From Bacillus sp. REN10 (GTDB taxonomy: Bacteria > Bacillota > Bacilli > Bacillales > Domibacillaceae), in NCBI RefSeq assembly GCF_016820555.1, contig NZ_JADHDW010000005.1:62001-126000 (forward strand): DNA of 64,000 bases. Reading direction: 5' to 3'. Shown here one piece after another: positions 17,311-26,497 of this stretch (position 1 is the stretch's first letter; each line of letters begins with the position of its first letter). The notes beneath the pieces are model-generated. The model was given only the letters and a program-made list of their open reading frames with translations. It did not search any database and was not told the DNA's origin. The translations under genes and the position numbers were made by a program.

Positions 17311-17798
17311 ATGAAAAGAGGAACAAAGGCTAACGTCGCAATTTCCTGTTGCAACACCTTTGTAACCTGCATTGTGCAGGCCCCGAACAGATCGGGTGTT
17401 TACAGGCTGTTGGTCTCCCCCTACACGTCTGCGCTCCTTCTACCATGTTGAAGTAGGGATTTTACAGCCCGTTAATGCAGGATAAATGTCATTGAGATTA
17501 TACTATATACCCATTTTATGAAAATCAATCATGATAAAGATATTATTTATTGTAATTTTTTAATATCTTAGTATTATTTAGTTAATTTTGGCTATCATTC
17601 AATAAGAACCCTTATTGTTGCACTATTTCTTCTAAGAAGTAGCCGTCACACCAACCTATCCACACCTTCTGTTAACTAGTATAAAAGTTTTATTTGTTGT
17701 ATTTAATTTACAATAACGCTGTTTTTCTTTGGTTTATTGATATATGCAACAAATTGATTTACGATAATTCAGTACAAATGCACAATAAGAAATCCCTA
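17311..17798. other. Decayed intergenic DNA
   Basis: No supportable gene. The 5' part (about 17311-17460) is GC-richer and looks like the old exon flank of the intron. From about 17463 it resembles the DNA upstream of the intact riboswitch (CCCGTTAATGCAGGATAAAT here, compare 6365). The middle is AT-rich and has diverged. Confidence 0.5.
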
Positions 17799-17898
17799 TA
17801 CGACGGATGAAAAAGGCAAACTATTCGAAAGGATAAGACGCAAAGCCTAGGGTCTAAGGTTTAATATGTTAAGCTATGATCGCCTGGTTGCCAAATGA
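17799..17898 (+). promoter_or_regulatory. Second c-di-GMP-I riboswitch copy, probably decaying
   Basis: Nearly the same aptamer as at 6741: AAAGGCAAACTATTCGAAAG, then GACGCAAAGCC, TCTAAGG, TATGATCGCCTGG. Conserved joining segments and the tetraloop-receptor pair survive. The tetraloop stem (CTATTC / GGATAA) now has a G-U and a mismatch. The downstream terminator at about 17928-17957 (GGCTATTCTA / TAGAATTGG plus TTTTTT) has lost two pairs. It precedes a dead copy of the regulator gene. Confidence 0.85.
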
Positions 17899-17990
17899 TT
17901 GGATTTTTCTACTATAAAATTCTTTGGCTATTCTACCCTGTATAGAATTGGTTTTTTACTTCCTAATTATAACAGATGAGGTGGAAATAA

Positions 17991-18226
17991 GAATGGTGCA
18001 CCGATGAAATTGAATACCTAAAAGAATATGTAGGTTTCCAAAAATTTCAAATATCACTAAAAAATTAGATCACTCCTTTGAATTTGTCTGAGTAGAAATG
18101 AATCGACTAGGGTTAGCTAACACAAAATCACAGACATGACTCGTCACGCTCGGAGAATTAGCAAAGATCCTACAAGTCGACCGCAACACGATCAAATGGT
18201 GGATGAGAAAGCATCACCTACCCTTA
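17991..18226 (+). pseudogene. Truncated, disrupted copy of the SANT-HTH DNA-binding protein gene
   Basis: Aligned with the gene at 6929, this stretch keeps GAATGGTG at its beginning and AACACGATCAAATGGTGGAT near its end. It has lost about 11 bases including the start codon, carries at least two in-frame stops (TGA in TTTGTCTGAG and in ACATGACTC), and ends abruptly near codon 85. The MerR-like helix-turn-helix is the best preserved part. It points toward, and stops 31 bases from, the 3' end of the flagellinolysin gene on the other strand. It is not expected to make protein. Confidence 0.88.
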
Positions 18227-18256
18227 ACGTGGTGGGAGTCAGACCCCAATTACCAT

Positions 18257-19882
18257 TTACGCCAACAACTTCAGCACACTTTGCGGCTGATTGTTCGCTT
18301 GAGCAAGCATCGCCTGTGCCGCTTGCATTAAAACAGAATGCTTGGATTGTTGCATCATCTCTTTTGCCATATCTGTATCTCTAATTCGGGATTCAGCGGC
18401 GGTTAAGTTCTCCTCTGAGATCGCCGATACAGAAATCGCTTTTTCCAATCGATTTTGAAACGCTCCAAATTTTGATCTTTGAGCGGATACATATTGAATC
18501 GCCCCATCAAAAAGTGAAATATTATCTACTGTCTTATCTAGCGGATCAATCACATCAATGCCAAGAGAGGAGCTAGTCACATTCGCCAGCTCGATATGAA
18601 TAAATGGGCCGACACGAAGTTTGGATTGCTGCGCTTCAGCAAAGCTCGGCCATTTTTCCGTAAATGCTTTCAGCGGATTCAGTAAATCGGCATTCACGGT
18701 GTCAGGAACAGCACTATGATCATCTCCGCCGCCGATAGCCCCTGTATCTGCATCTCCTAGCACAATTCCTGAATTGGCCAAAGTAGCATTCGCTTTAAAA
18801 TCAGCGAGAAACCCAGCGGTATCTACCCCGATTAAATCCGTCAACGCAGCATCAAGTGTTTTTTCATTTCCACCAAGACTGCCCAACTTAATTTCGTCGA
18901 AAAGAGCTTTAATCCCGCCGGTAATTTGTTGATCTAAATATTTTACAGCGGCATAAGCGGCAGAATAATCGGCACTCGTACTATCCCATGTATCAATATT
19001 ATTCTTTAATGCCGTGAAATTATTTCCAGCCGCAGCTAAATCACCTGCCAAACGTTCATCAGCCCCCGGAATAAACTCCGCTGTTCCCTCTTTAAACCAT
19101 GTCGGCAAATCGCGGAAATTCGTCGTTCTTCCCATAACCGCATGCACCATTTCATGAGCGATAATTCGGTCATTCGAAATCCAGGCTCCTCCACCATTCG
19201 GCATCTCAACAGGAGAAAAGTCGCTCATATCCAAAACAAGCTTTTGGTTAAAATAACGGCCATCACTGCCGCTCGGATAATAAGACCCTTGTACCCAGGC
19301 TACACGGCCATCACCGGAATTTTGAACAAATTGAATATCCAACGGCGCATCATCCACGCCTGCCTGTAATCCATAATGTGTAGCAATTAAATTTTCACTG
19401 TTGCTTAGCCAATACTTTTGCAGCGCTTCTACAGCCAACTTTTGATCATTACTGTCAGTCGTTGACGTTACATTTAACAGGTTAATTGTGTTGAATTCCG
19501 TTGTATTCGCAATTCGATCCACTTCTTTAATAATCCCGTCCCACTCATTCTTAATAGCTATGCGATCACTCTCTACTAACGTATCATTCTTCGCTTGAAC
19601 AGCCAGCTCACGACCTCTTTGCAATAAAGCATGCACCTCGTTCAACCCGCCCTCGGCTGTTTGCAACAAAGAAATGCCATCCTGCATATTCCGCTGTTCC
19701 TGGGCTAAACCGCGAATCTGCCCACGCATTTTTTCTGAAATTGCGAGCCCCGCTGCATCATCACCTGCACGATTAATCCGCAGCCCGGACGACAATTTCT
19801 CCATCGTCTTATTTTGTGAATGATTCACTTGTGTTAATTGACGATATGTATTTAGCGCCATTATATTATGCCGAACAATCAT
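18257..19882 (-). CDS. Flagellinolysin: flagellin with embedded HExxH zinc metallopeptidase domain
   Basis: A 541-residue flagellin of unusual design. Residues 1-140 are canonical flagellin D0/D1 (MEKLSSGLRINRAGDDAAGL, then IANTTEFNTINLLN). Residues 455-541 are the matching C-terminal D1/D0 (YVSAQRSKFGAFQNRLE, MLAQANNQPQSVLKLL). The middle (about 145-440), where ordinary flagellins have variable D2/D3, is a gluzincin protease: HEMVHA gives zinc ligands His243 and His247 and catalytic Glu244, and WFKEGTAEF supplies the third ligand, Glu265 or Glu269. This is the architecture of flagellinolysin, shown in Clostridium to form proteolytically active filaments. Good start: AAAGGAGAG before ATG. It is 12 kb from ordinary hag and should be a minor filament subunit exported by the flagellar system. 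Confidence 0.95.
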   Translation of the reverse strand: MIVRHNIMALNTYRQLTQVNHSQNKTMEKLSSGLRINRAGDDAAGLAISEKMRGQIRGLAQEQRNMQDGISLLQTAEGGLNEVHALLQRGRELAVQAKNDTLVESDRIAIKNEWDGIIKEVDRIANTTEFNTINLLNVTSTTDSNDQKLAVEALQKYWLSNSENLIATHYGLQAGVDDAPLDIQFVQNSGDGRVAWVQGSYYPSGSDGRYFNQKLVLDMSDFSPVEMPNGGGAWISNDRIIAHEMVHAVMGRTTNFRDLPTWFKEGTAEFIPGADERLAGDLAAAGNNFTALKNNIDTWDSTSADYSAAYAAVKYLDQQITGGIKALFDEIKLGSLGGNEKTLDAALTDLIGVDTAGFLADFKANATLANSGIVLGDADTGAIGGGDDHSAVPDTVNADLLNPLKAFTEKWPSFAEAQQSKLRVGPFIHIELANVTSSSLGIDVIDPLDKTVDNISLFDGAIQYVSAQRSKFGAFQNRLEKAISVSAISEENLTAAESRIRDTDMAKEMMQQSKHSVLMQAAQAMLAQANNQPQSVLKLLA

Positions 19883-20128
19883 ACACTCTCTCCTTTACAC
19901 TGTGGAAATAACATAAATTTATAACCAAATAATCATTAAAGACGATGAACTCGAGACTTTATTCACCATATTATAAATCATTCCTTCCATCTGATTCGAC
20001 AAAATTATTAGAAATTTCCCGACACATCAGGGTACATCCACGATATTTTCCTAGTTACGCCCCGCTACCGTTGATATCTGTTCTATTAACCACTAGAAAA
20101 CTCTGCCTATGACAATTTATAAAAGGAG

Positions 20129-20163
20129 AGTGCCAAGCATCATCTAACTTAATGCCTGGCACT
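20129..20163 (-). terminator. Hairpin after the wbpE-like gene
   Basis: AGTGCCAGGCAT pairs with ATGCTTGGCACT (one G-U) on the minus strand, followed by CTCCTTTTAT. It separates the sugar operon from flagellinolysin. The AGTGCC...GGCACT palindrome recurs at 34995. Confidence 0.65.
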
Positions 20164-20171
20164 TAACATAT

Positions 20172-21275
20172 TTATTCGAAAAAACTTTTAATAGCTTCAA
20201 TCACTTCAGTTTGAATATCCGTTGACATAAACGGCCACATCGGAAGGCTCAACACTTCATCTGCCGCTGTTTCTGACCATTCGAACGACCAGTTCTCACC
20301 TTTGTATACCGGGAGTTTATGTAAAGGTACTGGGTAATAAACCATTGATCCAATCCCTTTCTCCAACAAAAACTGCTTTAATTCTTCTCTTTTACCATTT
20401 AGCACGCGAATCGTATATTGGTGATACACATGTAAAACATCACTATGGTCTTTCGGAAGAATGATTTCTTCTAAATGACTTAAGCCATCTTGATAGCGAG
20501 AAGCAATATCTCTTCTTCTATTATTATAATCATCAATTTTAGGTAATTTTACTCGTAAAATAGCTGCGTGCATTTCATCTAATCGAGAATTATATCCAAA
20601 CAGTTCATTATGATATTTTTTCTCAGATCCATGAGCACGTAACATTTTGATCAGTCGTGCTATTTCCTCGTCATTAGTAGTAACTAAGCCACCATCTCCA
20701 TACGTACCCAAATTCTTTGTTGGAAAGAAAGAGAAGCAGCCGACATTACCAATACTCCCCAATTTTTGACCTTTGTATTCTCCTCCAAATCCTTGAGCAA
20801 CGTCTTCAATGATTTTTAGGTCATGCTTATCAGCAATTGCCTGAACTGCATCCATATCACTTGAATGACCGAATAAATGAACTGGAAGAATAGCTTTTGT
20901 ATTAGGTGTAAGCACCTCTTCTATTTTATTTGGGTCAATATTGTATGTTTCTAGATCAATATCAACAAAAATCGGTTCCGCACCAACTTGATGAATCGCT
21001 TCTGAAGTCGCAAAGAAAGTGAAAGGTGTCGTAATCACTTGATCCCCTTGATCAATTCCGGCCGCTCGCAAACCGATAACAAGCGCATCCGTTCCAGAGT
21101 TCACACCAAAGGCGTATTTTACTCCTAAATAATCGGCTACTTCTTGTTCAAAAGACTTCACGTTTTGACCTAAAATAAACTGACCTGAAAATAGAACACC
21201 TTTCAAAGATTCAATCACTTCTTCATGAATACTAGCTACTTCTGCTGACGGATCAAAAATCGGAATCTTAATCAT
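20172..21275 (-). CDS. wbpE: DegT/DnrJ/EryC1 sugar aminotransferase, WbpE-like
   Basis: PLP enzyme of 367 residues. The cofactor lysine is Lys187 in SFFPTKNLG, with GTDAL near residue 61 and EDVAQGFG as further family motifs. WbpE transaminates UDP-3-keto-GlcNAcA to UDP-3-amino-GlcNAcA using glutamate. The assignment rests on its place in a WbpA-B-D-E set read in one direction with overlapping ends: its ATG overlaps the stop of the acyltransferase gene by eight bases. It is the last gene of the operon. An isolated DegT enzyme could act on other keto sugars. Confidence 0.87.
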   Translation of the reverse strand: MIKIPIFDPSAEVASIHEEVIESLKGVLFSGQFILGQNVKSFEQEVADYLGVKYAFGVNSGTDALVIGLRAAGIDQGDQVITTPFTFFATSEAIHQVGAEPIFVDIDLETYNIDPNKIEEVLTPNTKAILPVHLFGHSSDMDAVQAIADKHDLKIIEDVAQGFGGEYKGQKLGSIGNVGCFSFFPTKNLGTYGDGGLVTTNDEEIARLIKMLRAHGSEKKYHNELFGYNSRLDEMHAAILRVKLPKIDDYNNRRRDIASRYQDGLSHLEEIILPKDHSDVLHVYHQYTIRVLNGKREELKQFLLEKGIGSMVYYPVPLHKLPVYKGENWSFEWSETAADEVLSLPMWPFMSTDIQTEVIEAIKSFFE

Positions 21276-21873
21276 TGTTGACTACCCCTTTATCTCCTTG
21301 CTCTTCTAATTGACCACCTGCTATAACATAGTGGCGGTCACAGTGAGAGCAATTTGCTTTATCATGTACGATATCTAAACGCTCTCCGCAAGCACAAACC
21401 CAGCCGATTTGCCTTGCGGGTACTCCAGCAACTAAAGCATAAGCCGGCACATCTTTCGTCACAACTGCACCTGCGGCCACCATAGCACAGCGACCAATCG
21501 TCACTCCACACACAATCGTTGCATTGGCTCCAATTGAAGCTCCAGCTTTCACTCGTGTTTCCTTATAGTCCGAACTTGTATTACGAGGAAAGGCGGAACG
21601 TGGGGTTTTCACATTTGTAAAGACCATACTAGGTCCACAAAACACATCATCTTCTAATACAACTCCCTCATACACAGAGACATTGTTTTGAATTTTGACG
21701 TTGTTTCCAATCTTAACTCCATTTGCGACAAATACATTTTGACCTAAATTACAGCGCTCACCAACGATCACTTTCGGCATCACATGCGAAAAGTGCCACA
21801 CCTTCGTTCCTGAACCGATTTGCACTCCTTGATCGACATAAGCTGATTCATGAATAAACACCGAACTACTCAT
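21268..21873 (-). CDS. wbpD: UDP-sugar N-acetyltransferase, WbpD-like, with C-terminal zinc-ribbon tail
   Basis: Left-handed beta-helix acetyltransferase of 201 residues. Hexapeptide repeats run from about residue 8 to 165 (GSGTKVW, GERCNLGQN, GNNVKIQNNVSVYEG, GASIGANATIVCGVTIG). A terminal segment with CACG and CSHC forms a probable zinc knuckle. WbpD acetylates the 3-amino group to give UDP-2,3-diacetamido-2,3-dideoxyglucuronate. A GTG at 21882 is in frame, but the ATG at 21873 has AGAAGGTG upstream. It overlaps the preceding oxidoreductase gene by eight bases. Confidence 0.87.
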   Translation of the reverse strand: MSSSVFIHESAYVDQGVQIGSGTKVWHFSHVMPKVIVGERCNLGQNVFVANGVKIGNNVKIQNNVSVYEGVVLEDDVFCGPSMVFTNVKTPRSAFPRNTSSDYKETRVKAGASIGANATIVCGVTIGRCAMVAAGAVVTKDVPAYALVAGVPARQIGWVCACGERLDIVHDKANCSHCDRHYVIAGGQLEEQGDKGVVNND

Positions 21874-22819
21874 TTTCTTCACCTTCTACATTAGATGCTC
21901 GCTCTAGAATTTTCACAACAGCCACACCATTTTCTCCATCCGAAATAGGGTTAACCCTTTTTTCCATACAATCTAAGAAATGCTGACATTCGATCGTAAG
22001 CGGCTTACTTTCCCCTTGGAAAATAATTTGACTGCCCGTATCACGATTGGATAAATCACTGTTAATGCCTTTACGATGCAATGTCACTGTCTGAGCTACC
22101 TCGTCATATACAAGCATCCCTTCTGTCCCGATCACAGTTAGCTTTCTAACAACTTCTGGATATAACCAAGACGTGTGTAAATGAGCTTTGATCCCTTTAG
22201 GAAAGGTTAAATGTAAATAAACGTCATCCTCAATGGACTGCTGTATAACACTTTGACCCACACTTTGTACATCTACCGGCTCTTCACCAATTAAATATAA
22301 AAATACCGCTAAATCATGGACACCAAAACTCCATAACACATTCTCAACTGAACGAACTCTTCCTAATTTAAGACGTTGTTGATGCAAGCTAACAACCGTT
22401 CCAATGCCACCCGCTTCAATCACTTTTTTGATTTCTTGAATAGCTGGTTGATATAAAAGAAGATGACCAGCCATAAGAATACACTGGTTTTCACGGGCAA
22501 CTTCGATTAAACTTTCCCCATCACGACTAGATAAGGTCATCGGTTTTTCGATGAATACATCTTTTCCCGAAAGCAGACACTCTTTCGCTACCTCATAATG
22601 AGTAAAAGCGGGTGTCGCAATCACCACTCCATCGATCTCTGGATTTTCTTTGATCCAATCAATTGACTCATAAACAGGAATAGCTGGATATTGCTTGGTT
22701 ACCTCTTCTCGTAACGATGCACTCGCTTCTACTACAGCACCTAGAAAATCTAACTCAAAAAACGTACGAACTAAGTTTTTCCCCCAATTCCCTGCTCCAA
22801 CGACAGCTACTTTTTTCAT
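21866..22819 (-). CDS. wbpB: Gfo/Idh/MocA oxidoreductase, WbpB-like
   Basis: NAD-dependent sugar oxidoreductase of 317 residues. Rossmann start VAVVGAGNWGKNLVRTF, the family EKP motif in DVFIEKPMTLS, and a C-terminal substrate domain with FGVHDLAVFLYL. WbpB oxidises C3 of UDP-GlcNAcA to the 3-keto form, feeding the aminotransferase two genes on. A GTG at 22828 is in frame; the ATG at 22819 with AAGGTGG six bases upstream is preferred. It lies 12 bases after the dehydrogenase gene. Confidence 0.88.
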   Translation of the reverse strand: MKKVAVVGAGNWGKNLVRTFFELDFLGAVVEASASLREEVTKQYPAIPVYESIDWIKENPEIDGVVIATPAFTHYEVAKECLLSGKDVFIEKPMTLSSRDGESLIEVARENQCILMAGHLLLYQPAIQEIKKVIEAGGIGTVVSLHQQRLKLGRVRSVENVLWSFGVHDLAVFLYLIGEEPVDVQSVGQSVIQQSIEDDVYLHLTFPKGIKAHLHTSWLYPEVVRKLTVIGTEGMLVYDEVAQTVTLHRKGINSDLSNRDTGSQIIFQGESKPLTIECQHFLDCMEKRVNPISDGENGVAVVKILERASNVEGEENE

Positions 22820-22831
22820 GTTATCCACCTT

Positions 22832-24133
22832 CTATAATCGATAAAGTTTATGTATAACCGGTACATCTTTCATCGCATTTCTCGTATCAAAAATCAACTT
22901 CGCCTGTTCGCCGATCATTTCATAGTCAAAGCCTGAATGATCTGTTGTAATCACCACAATATCAGCCGAAGCTACCACTTCTTCTGTTAAAGCCACTCCT
23001 TCAAATCTCTTGCCACGATAAGTAAAGCCGTCAATATGCGTATCGCTAAACTGCACATGTGCCCCTTTTTTCTCAAGCATCTCCATAATATCCAATACCG
23101 GCGATTCGCGGTAATCATCAATATCCTTTTTGTAAGCCACCCCTAACAACAACACATTTGAATATTTAATTGGCTTCGCTTCTTCATTTAATAAATGACC
23201 GATTCGTTCTACAACAAACTCCGGCATACTATTATTAATCTCACCAGCAATTTCAATCAGCCGTGTATGGTAATTATATTCGCGAGCTTTCCACGTTAAA
23301 TACCATGGATCAACAGGAATACAATGCCCGCCTAAACCTGGACCTGGATAAAAGGCCATAAAACCATAAGGCTTCGTTTTCGCCGCATCAATCACTTCCC
23401 ACACATCTAGTCCCATGCGATCACATAAAATCGCCATCTCATTCGCAAGCGCAATATTAATGTTACGGAACGCATTTTCTAAAATTTTCTCCATTTCAGC
23501 CACACCAGGACTAGATACTGTATGAACTTTTCCTTCTAATACTTGCTCATACAAAGCAGCTGCCACTGCTGTACAGTCTTCTGTCATTCCTCCGACTACT
23601 TTTGGCGTGTTCTTCGTATTAAAATGCTTATTCCCTGGATCGACCCGTTCAGGAGAATAAGCCAAATAAAAGTCTTTCCCACACACAAGCCCTGTACTTT
23701 CGAGAGCAGGCTTAACGATTTCCTCCGTCGTCCCCGGATACGTCGTACTTTCCAATACGACCAACATACCTGGATGTAAATACTCAGCAACCGCTTCAGA
23801 TGATGCCTTCACATAACTAATATCCGGCTGCTGATAATCATCCAATGGCGTCGGCACACAAATAGCCACAACATCGACAGCCTCTAATAAGCTATAATCT
23901 GTCGTCGCTTGAATACGCCCTTCCTTTACAAGCGTTCGCAGCTCATCTTCAATAACATCCCCAATATAATTAATTCCTTGATTCACAAGATCCACACGTG
24001 TTTGTTGAACATCAAAACCAATGACATCAAATCCTATCTTTGCCTTTTCAACCGCTAAAGGCAAACCTACATAGCCAAGGCCGATGACGCCGATTTTGCA
24101 TGTTTTTGACTCTATCTTCTTAAGAAGCTCCAT
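22832..24133 (-). CDS. wbpA: UDP-N-acetylglucosamine 6-dehydrogenase, WbpA-like
   Basis: UDP-sugar dehydrogenase of 433 residues. NAD-binding GVIGLGYVGLPLAVEKAKIG opens the protein. The central domain has YSPERVDPGN and the catalytic cysteine in GPGLGGHCIPVDP; the UDP-binding C-terminal domain has LLLGVAYKKDIDDYRESP. GGHCIPVDP marks the WbpA/WecC branch acting on UDP-HexNAc rather than UDP-glucose; the UDP-glucose enzyme is the separate gene at 55.3 kb. It is first in the operon. The frame also offers TTG at 24142, but the ATG at 24133 has better spacing to GAGAGA. Confidence 0.9.
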   Translation of the reverse strand: MELLKKIESKTCKIGVIGLGYVGLPLAVEKAKIGFDVIGFDVQQTRVDLVNQGINYIGDVIEDELRTLVKEGRIQATTDYSLLEAVDVVAICVPTPLDDYQQPDISYVKASSEAVAEYLHPGMLVVLESTTYPGTTEEIVKPALESTGLVCGKDFYLAYSPERVDPGNKHFNTKNTPKVVGGMTEDCTAVAAALYEQVLEGKVHTVSSPGVAEMEKILENAFRNINIALANEMAILCDRMGLDVWEVIDAAKTKPYGFMAFYPGPGLGGHCIPVDPWYLTWKAREYNYHTRLIEIAGEINNSMPEFVVERIGHLLNEEAKPIKYSNVLLLGVAYKKDIDDYRESPVLDIMEMLEKKGAHVQFSDTHIDGFTYRGKRFEGVALTEEVVASADIVVITTDHSGFDYEMIGEQAKLIFDTRNAMKDVPVIHKLYRL

Positions 24134-24322
24134 GGGTATCAAATCTCTCTTCTATAATAATTTCTTTCTCTTTAAATATCGGTCAAAATTAATCTCTTTA
24201 CACAAGTGTATAAATTTTTTTATAACACTATTTATAAAAGCTATAGCATCTAGATGAATAAGAACCTGCTTATTGAGCAAATTAAGTACTAAGAAAAACC
24301 TATTCTTTATTTAAATTAATAC

Positions 24323-24349
24323 TTCATTTCTCATTTTTTTGGTCGATAT
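24323..24349 (+). promoter_or_regulatory. Weak SigD-like promoter before the AT-rich sugar operon
   Basis: GTCGATAT (seven of eight to the SigD -10 GCCGATAT) lies 15 bases after TTCA (two of four to TAAA). About 58 bases upstream of the ATG at 24407. The -35 is poor. Confidence 0.3.
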
Positions 24350-24406
24350 TATTAAAAGAAAAGGAAAACTTTTTATTACTACACTTTAATTAAGAAGGGT
24401 TTTTTT

Positions 24407-25381
24407 ATGAAAAAAACAACAGATATTAAAAATGAAACAATTTTTGTAACTGGTGGAGCTGGATTTATAGGATCTACCATAGTTGGCTCATTATTAGAAA
24501 GCAACAAAGTAATTGTTTATGATAACTTTTCTCGCAATTCAATTAAAAACAAACCATTTTTTAACCACCCTAACCTCACTCTCGTTGATGGAGACATTTT
24601 AAATCTTCCTTTTTTAAAAGAAAGCATGGAAGGAGCAAACTACGTTATTCATTGTGCAGGTATTGCTGGTATTGATACCGTCGTTAAAAGTCCAATAACA
24701 ACTATGCAAGTAAATATGGTGGGCTCAGCCAATGTACTAGAAGCAGCAAGTAAATTGGAAAATTGCAAACGAGTCATTTGTTTTAGTACAAGCGAAGTTT
24801 TTGGACAAATTGCTTTTCAATCTAATGAAACTAGTCCTGCGGTGCTAGGAGCAGTTGGTGAAGCTCGTTGGACATACGCTGTTAGCAAGCTCGCTGAAGA
24901 ACATTTAGCTTATGCTTATTATAAAGAAAAAGGTCTTCCTACCGTTACAGTTCGTCCATTTAATGTATATGGTCCAGGACAAGTTGGTGAGGGAGCATTA
25001 AAGACTTTCATTATGAGAGCATTGAAACACGAAGATATTATAATTCATGGAGACGGAACACAAATAAGAGCTTGGTGTTATATAGATGATATGGTAGATG
25101 GTGTCATTCGCTGTTTAACATCACCAAATGCAGTGGGAGAATCCTTTAATATCGGTAACTCAAGAACTGTAACAACGATATACGGTTTAGCTAACACTGT
25201 TATCCGAGTTTTAAATTCAAATTCTAAAATAACATTTGTTCCTAAATCCTCAGCTGATATTGAATTGAGAATACCAAGTGTTGCAAAAGCGAAAGAAGCT
25301 ATTGGTTTTTATGCTACAGTAGACCTTGAGGAAGGTATTGCAAATACTGCTGAATACTTTAAGGGAAAAATTACCGTATGA
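24407..25381 (+). CDS. NAD-dependent sugar epimerase/dehydratase
   Basis: Extended short-chain dehydrogenase of 324 residues. Glycine-rich [17 protein letters not shown] binds NAD; the catalytic Tyr-Lys pair is in [22 protein letters not shown] and [14 protein letters not shown] are typical of UDP-glucose 4-epimerase-like and 4,6-dehydratase-like enzymes. Substrate unknown. It begins a plus-strand operon whose DNA is visibly AT-richer than flanking housekeeping genes, hinting at acquisition. The next gene overlaps its stop (ATGA). The upstream ribosome site is GAAGGG followed by a T-run. Confidence 0.88.
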   Translation: MKKTTDIKNETIFVTGGAGFIGSTIVGSLLESNKVIVYDNFSRNSIKNKPFFNHPNLTLVDGDILNLPFLKESMEGANYVIHCAGIAGIDTVVKSPITTMQVNMVGSANVLEAASKLENCKRVICFSTSEVFGQIAFQSNETSPAVLGAVGEARWTYAVSKLAEEHLAYAYYKEKGLPTVTVRPFNVYGPGQVGEGALKTFIMRALKHEDIIIHGDGTQIRAWCYIDDMVDGVIRCLTSPNAVGESFNIGNSRTVTTIYGLANTVIRVLNSNSKITFVPKSSADIELRIPSVAKAKEAIGFYATVDLEEGIANTAEYFKGKITV

Positions 25382-26493
25382 TAAAGTTATCTAAACCCAT
25401 TATTAGCGAAGAAGCCATTCAAGCTGTGACAGACGTATTAAGAACAGGAATGCTTGTACAAGGTAAATATGTTACAGAATTTGAACATGATTTAAAAGAA
25501 TATATGAGCGCTCAATATGCTTTGGCTGTTTCAAGTGGTACAGCGGCATTACACATTGCACTAGCGGCACTTGAAATAGGAAAAGGGGATGCCGTTTTTA
25601 TTCCTGCTTTTACATTTCCAGCTACAGCAAACGTTGTAGAGTTGCAAAAAGCACAGACTGTTTTGGTAGATGTTAACCCTTCTACTTACAACATTGATCC
25701 AGTTAAATTAGAAGACACCATTTTAAATTACTCAGGGAACAAAACACCAAAAGCTATCATCGTCGTTCATGAATTTGGCGCTCCCGCTAACATGACTCAA
25801 ATTATGGATATTGCCAAAAGGTACAATCTGTTCGTGATCGAAGACGCTGCTTGTGCTCTTGGTACGACATGGAATGGACAACATGTAGGTACTTTCGGAG
25901 ATGTTGGTTGCTTTTCTTGGCATCCAAGAAAAGCAATAACGACCGGAGAAGGTGGTGCGGTTGTTACCAATAGTGAAAAATTAAACGAAAAGATAAAACT
26001 TTTAAGAAACCATGGGCTAGAAAAATCAATTAACGGTTCAATAGACTTTTTATTACCGGGTTTTAATTATAGATTAACTGATTTTCAAGCTGTCCTTGGC
26101 CTACATCAATTAAAAAACTTTGATGAATGGGTAGAAAAAAGAAGAGAATTAGTCGATTATTATTTCGAATGTTTACAAGACTGTTCTGTCGTTACCTTGC
26201 CCGATAAAATAGATGGTCATTCTTGGCAGACATTTATGGTGAAAGTCGATCAAAAATATAACCGTAATTTGTTAATTAAAAAGCTTAAAGATGCTGGTAT
26301 TGAAACTAATCTAGGCGCTCAAGCTATTCATATGCTCGCATATTATAAAGAAAAATTTAATTACAATGATAAAGATTATCCAAATGCAAACGCCTCTTAT
26401 CAGCAGGGATTAGCTTTTCCTTTACATCCTGAACTAACCAAACAAGAGATTCATTATGTCATTAATGAATTTAAAAAAATCATTATGCGGTGA
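25378..26493 (+). CDS. DegT/DnrJ/EryC1 family sugar aminotransferase
   Basis: PLP-dependent aminotransferase of 371 residues. The cofactor lysine is in [26 protein letters not shown] and EDAACALGT are further family motifs. It would convert a keto sugar nucleotide made by the preceding enzyme into an amino sugar, which the downstream acyltransferases could then acylate. Four-base overlap (ATGA) with the upstream gene shows translational coupling. It is a different family member from the wbpE-like gene on the opposite strand. Confidence 0.88.
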   Translation: MIKLSKPIISEEAIQAVTDVLRTGMLVQGKYVTEFEHDLKEYMSAQYALAVSSGTAALHIALAALEIGKGDAVFIPAFTFPATANVVELQKAQTVLVDVNPSTYNIDPVKLEDTILNYSGNKTPKAIIVVHEFGAPANMTQIMDIAKRYNLFVIEDAACALGTTWNGQHVGTFGDVGCFSWHPRKAITTGEGGAVVTNSEKLNEKIKLLRNHGLEKSINGSIDFLLPGFNYRLTDFQAVLGLHQLKNFDEWVEKRRELVDYYFECLQDCSVVTLPDKIDGHSWQTFMVKVDQKYNRNLLIKKLKDAGIETNLGAQAIHMLAYYKEKFNYNDKDYPNANASYQQGLAFPLHPELTKQEIHYVINEFKKIIMR

Positions 26494-26497
26494 AGAA

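Noticed and set aside
17095-17333. Short plus-strand frames of 63-65 codons
   Set aside because: They are the reverse strand of the group II intron RNA region; no ribosome site and no protein-like pattern.
18136-18384. Plus-strand frame of 82 codons over the pseudogene and flagellinolysin end
   Set aside because: Out of frame with the decayed regulator and antisense to the flagellin C-terminus.
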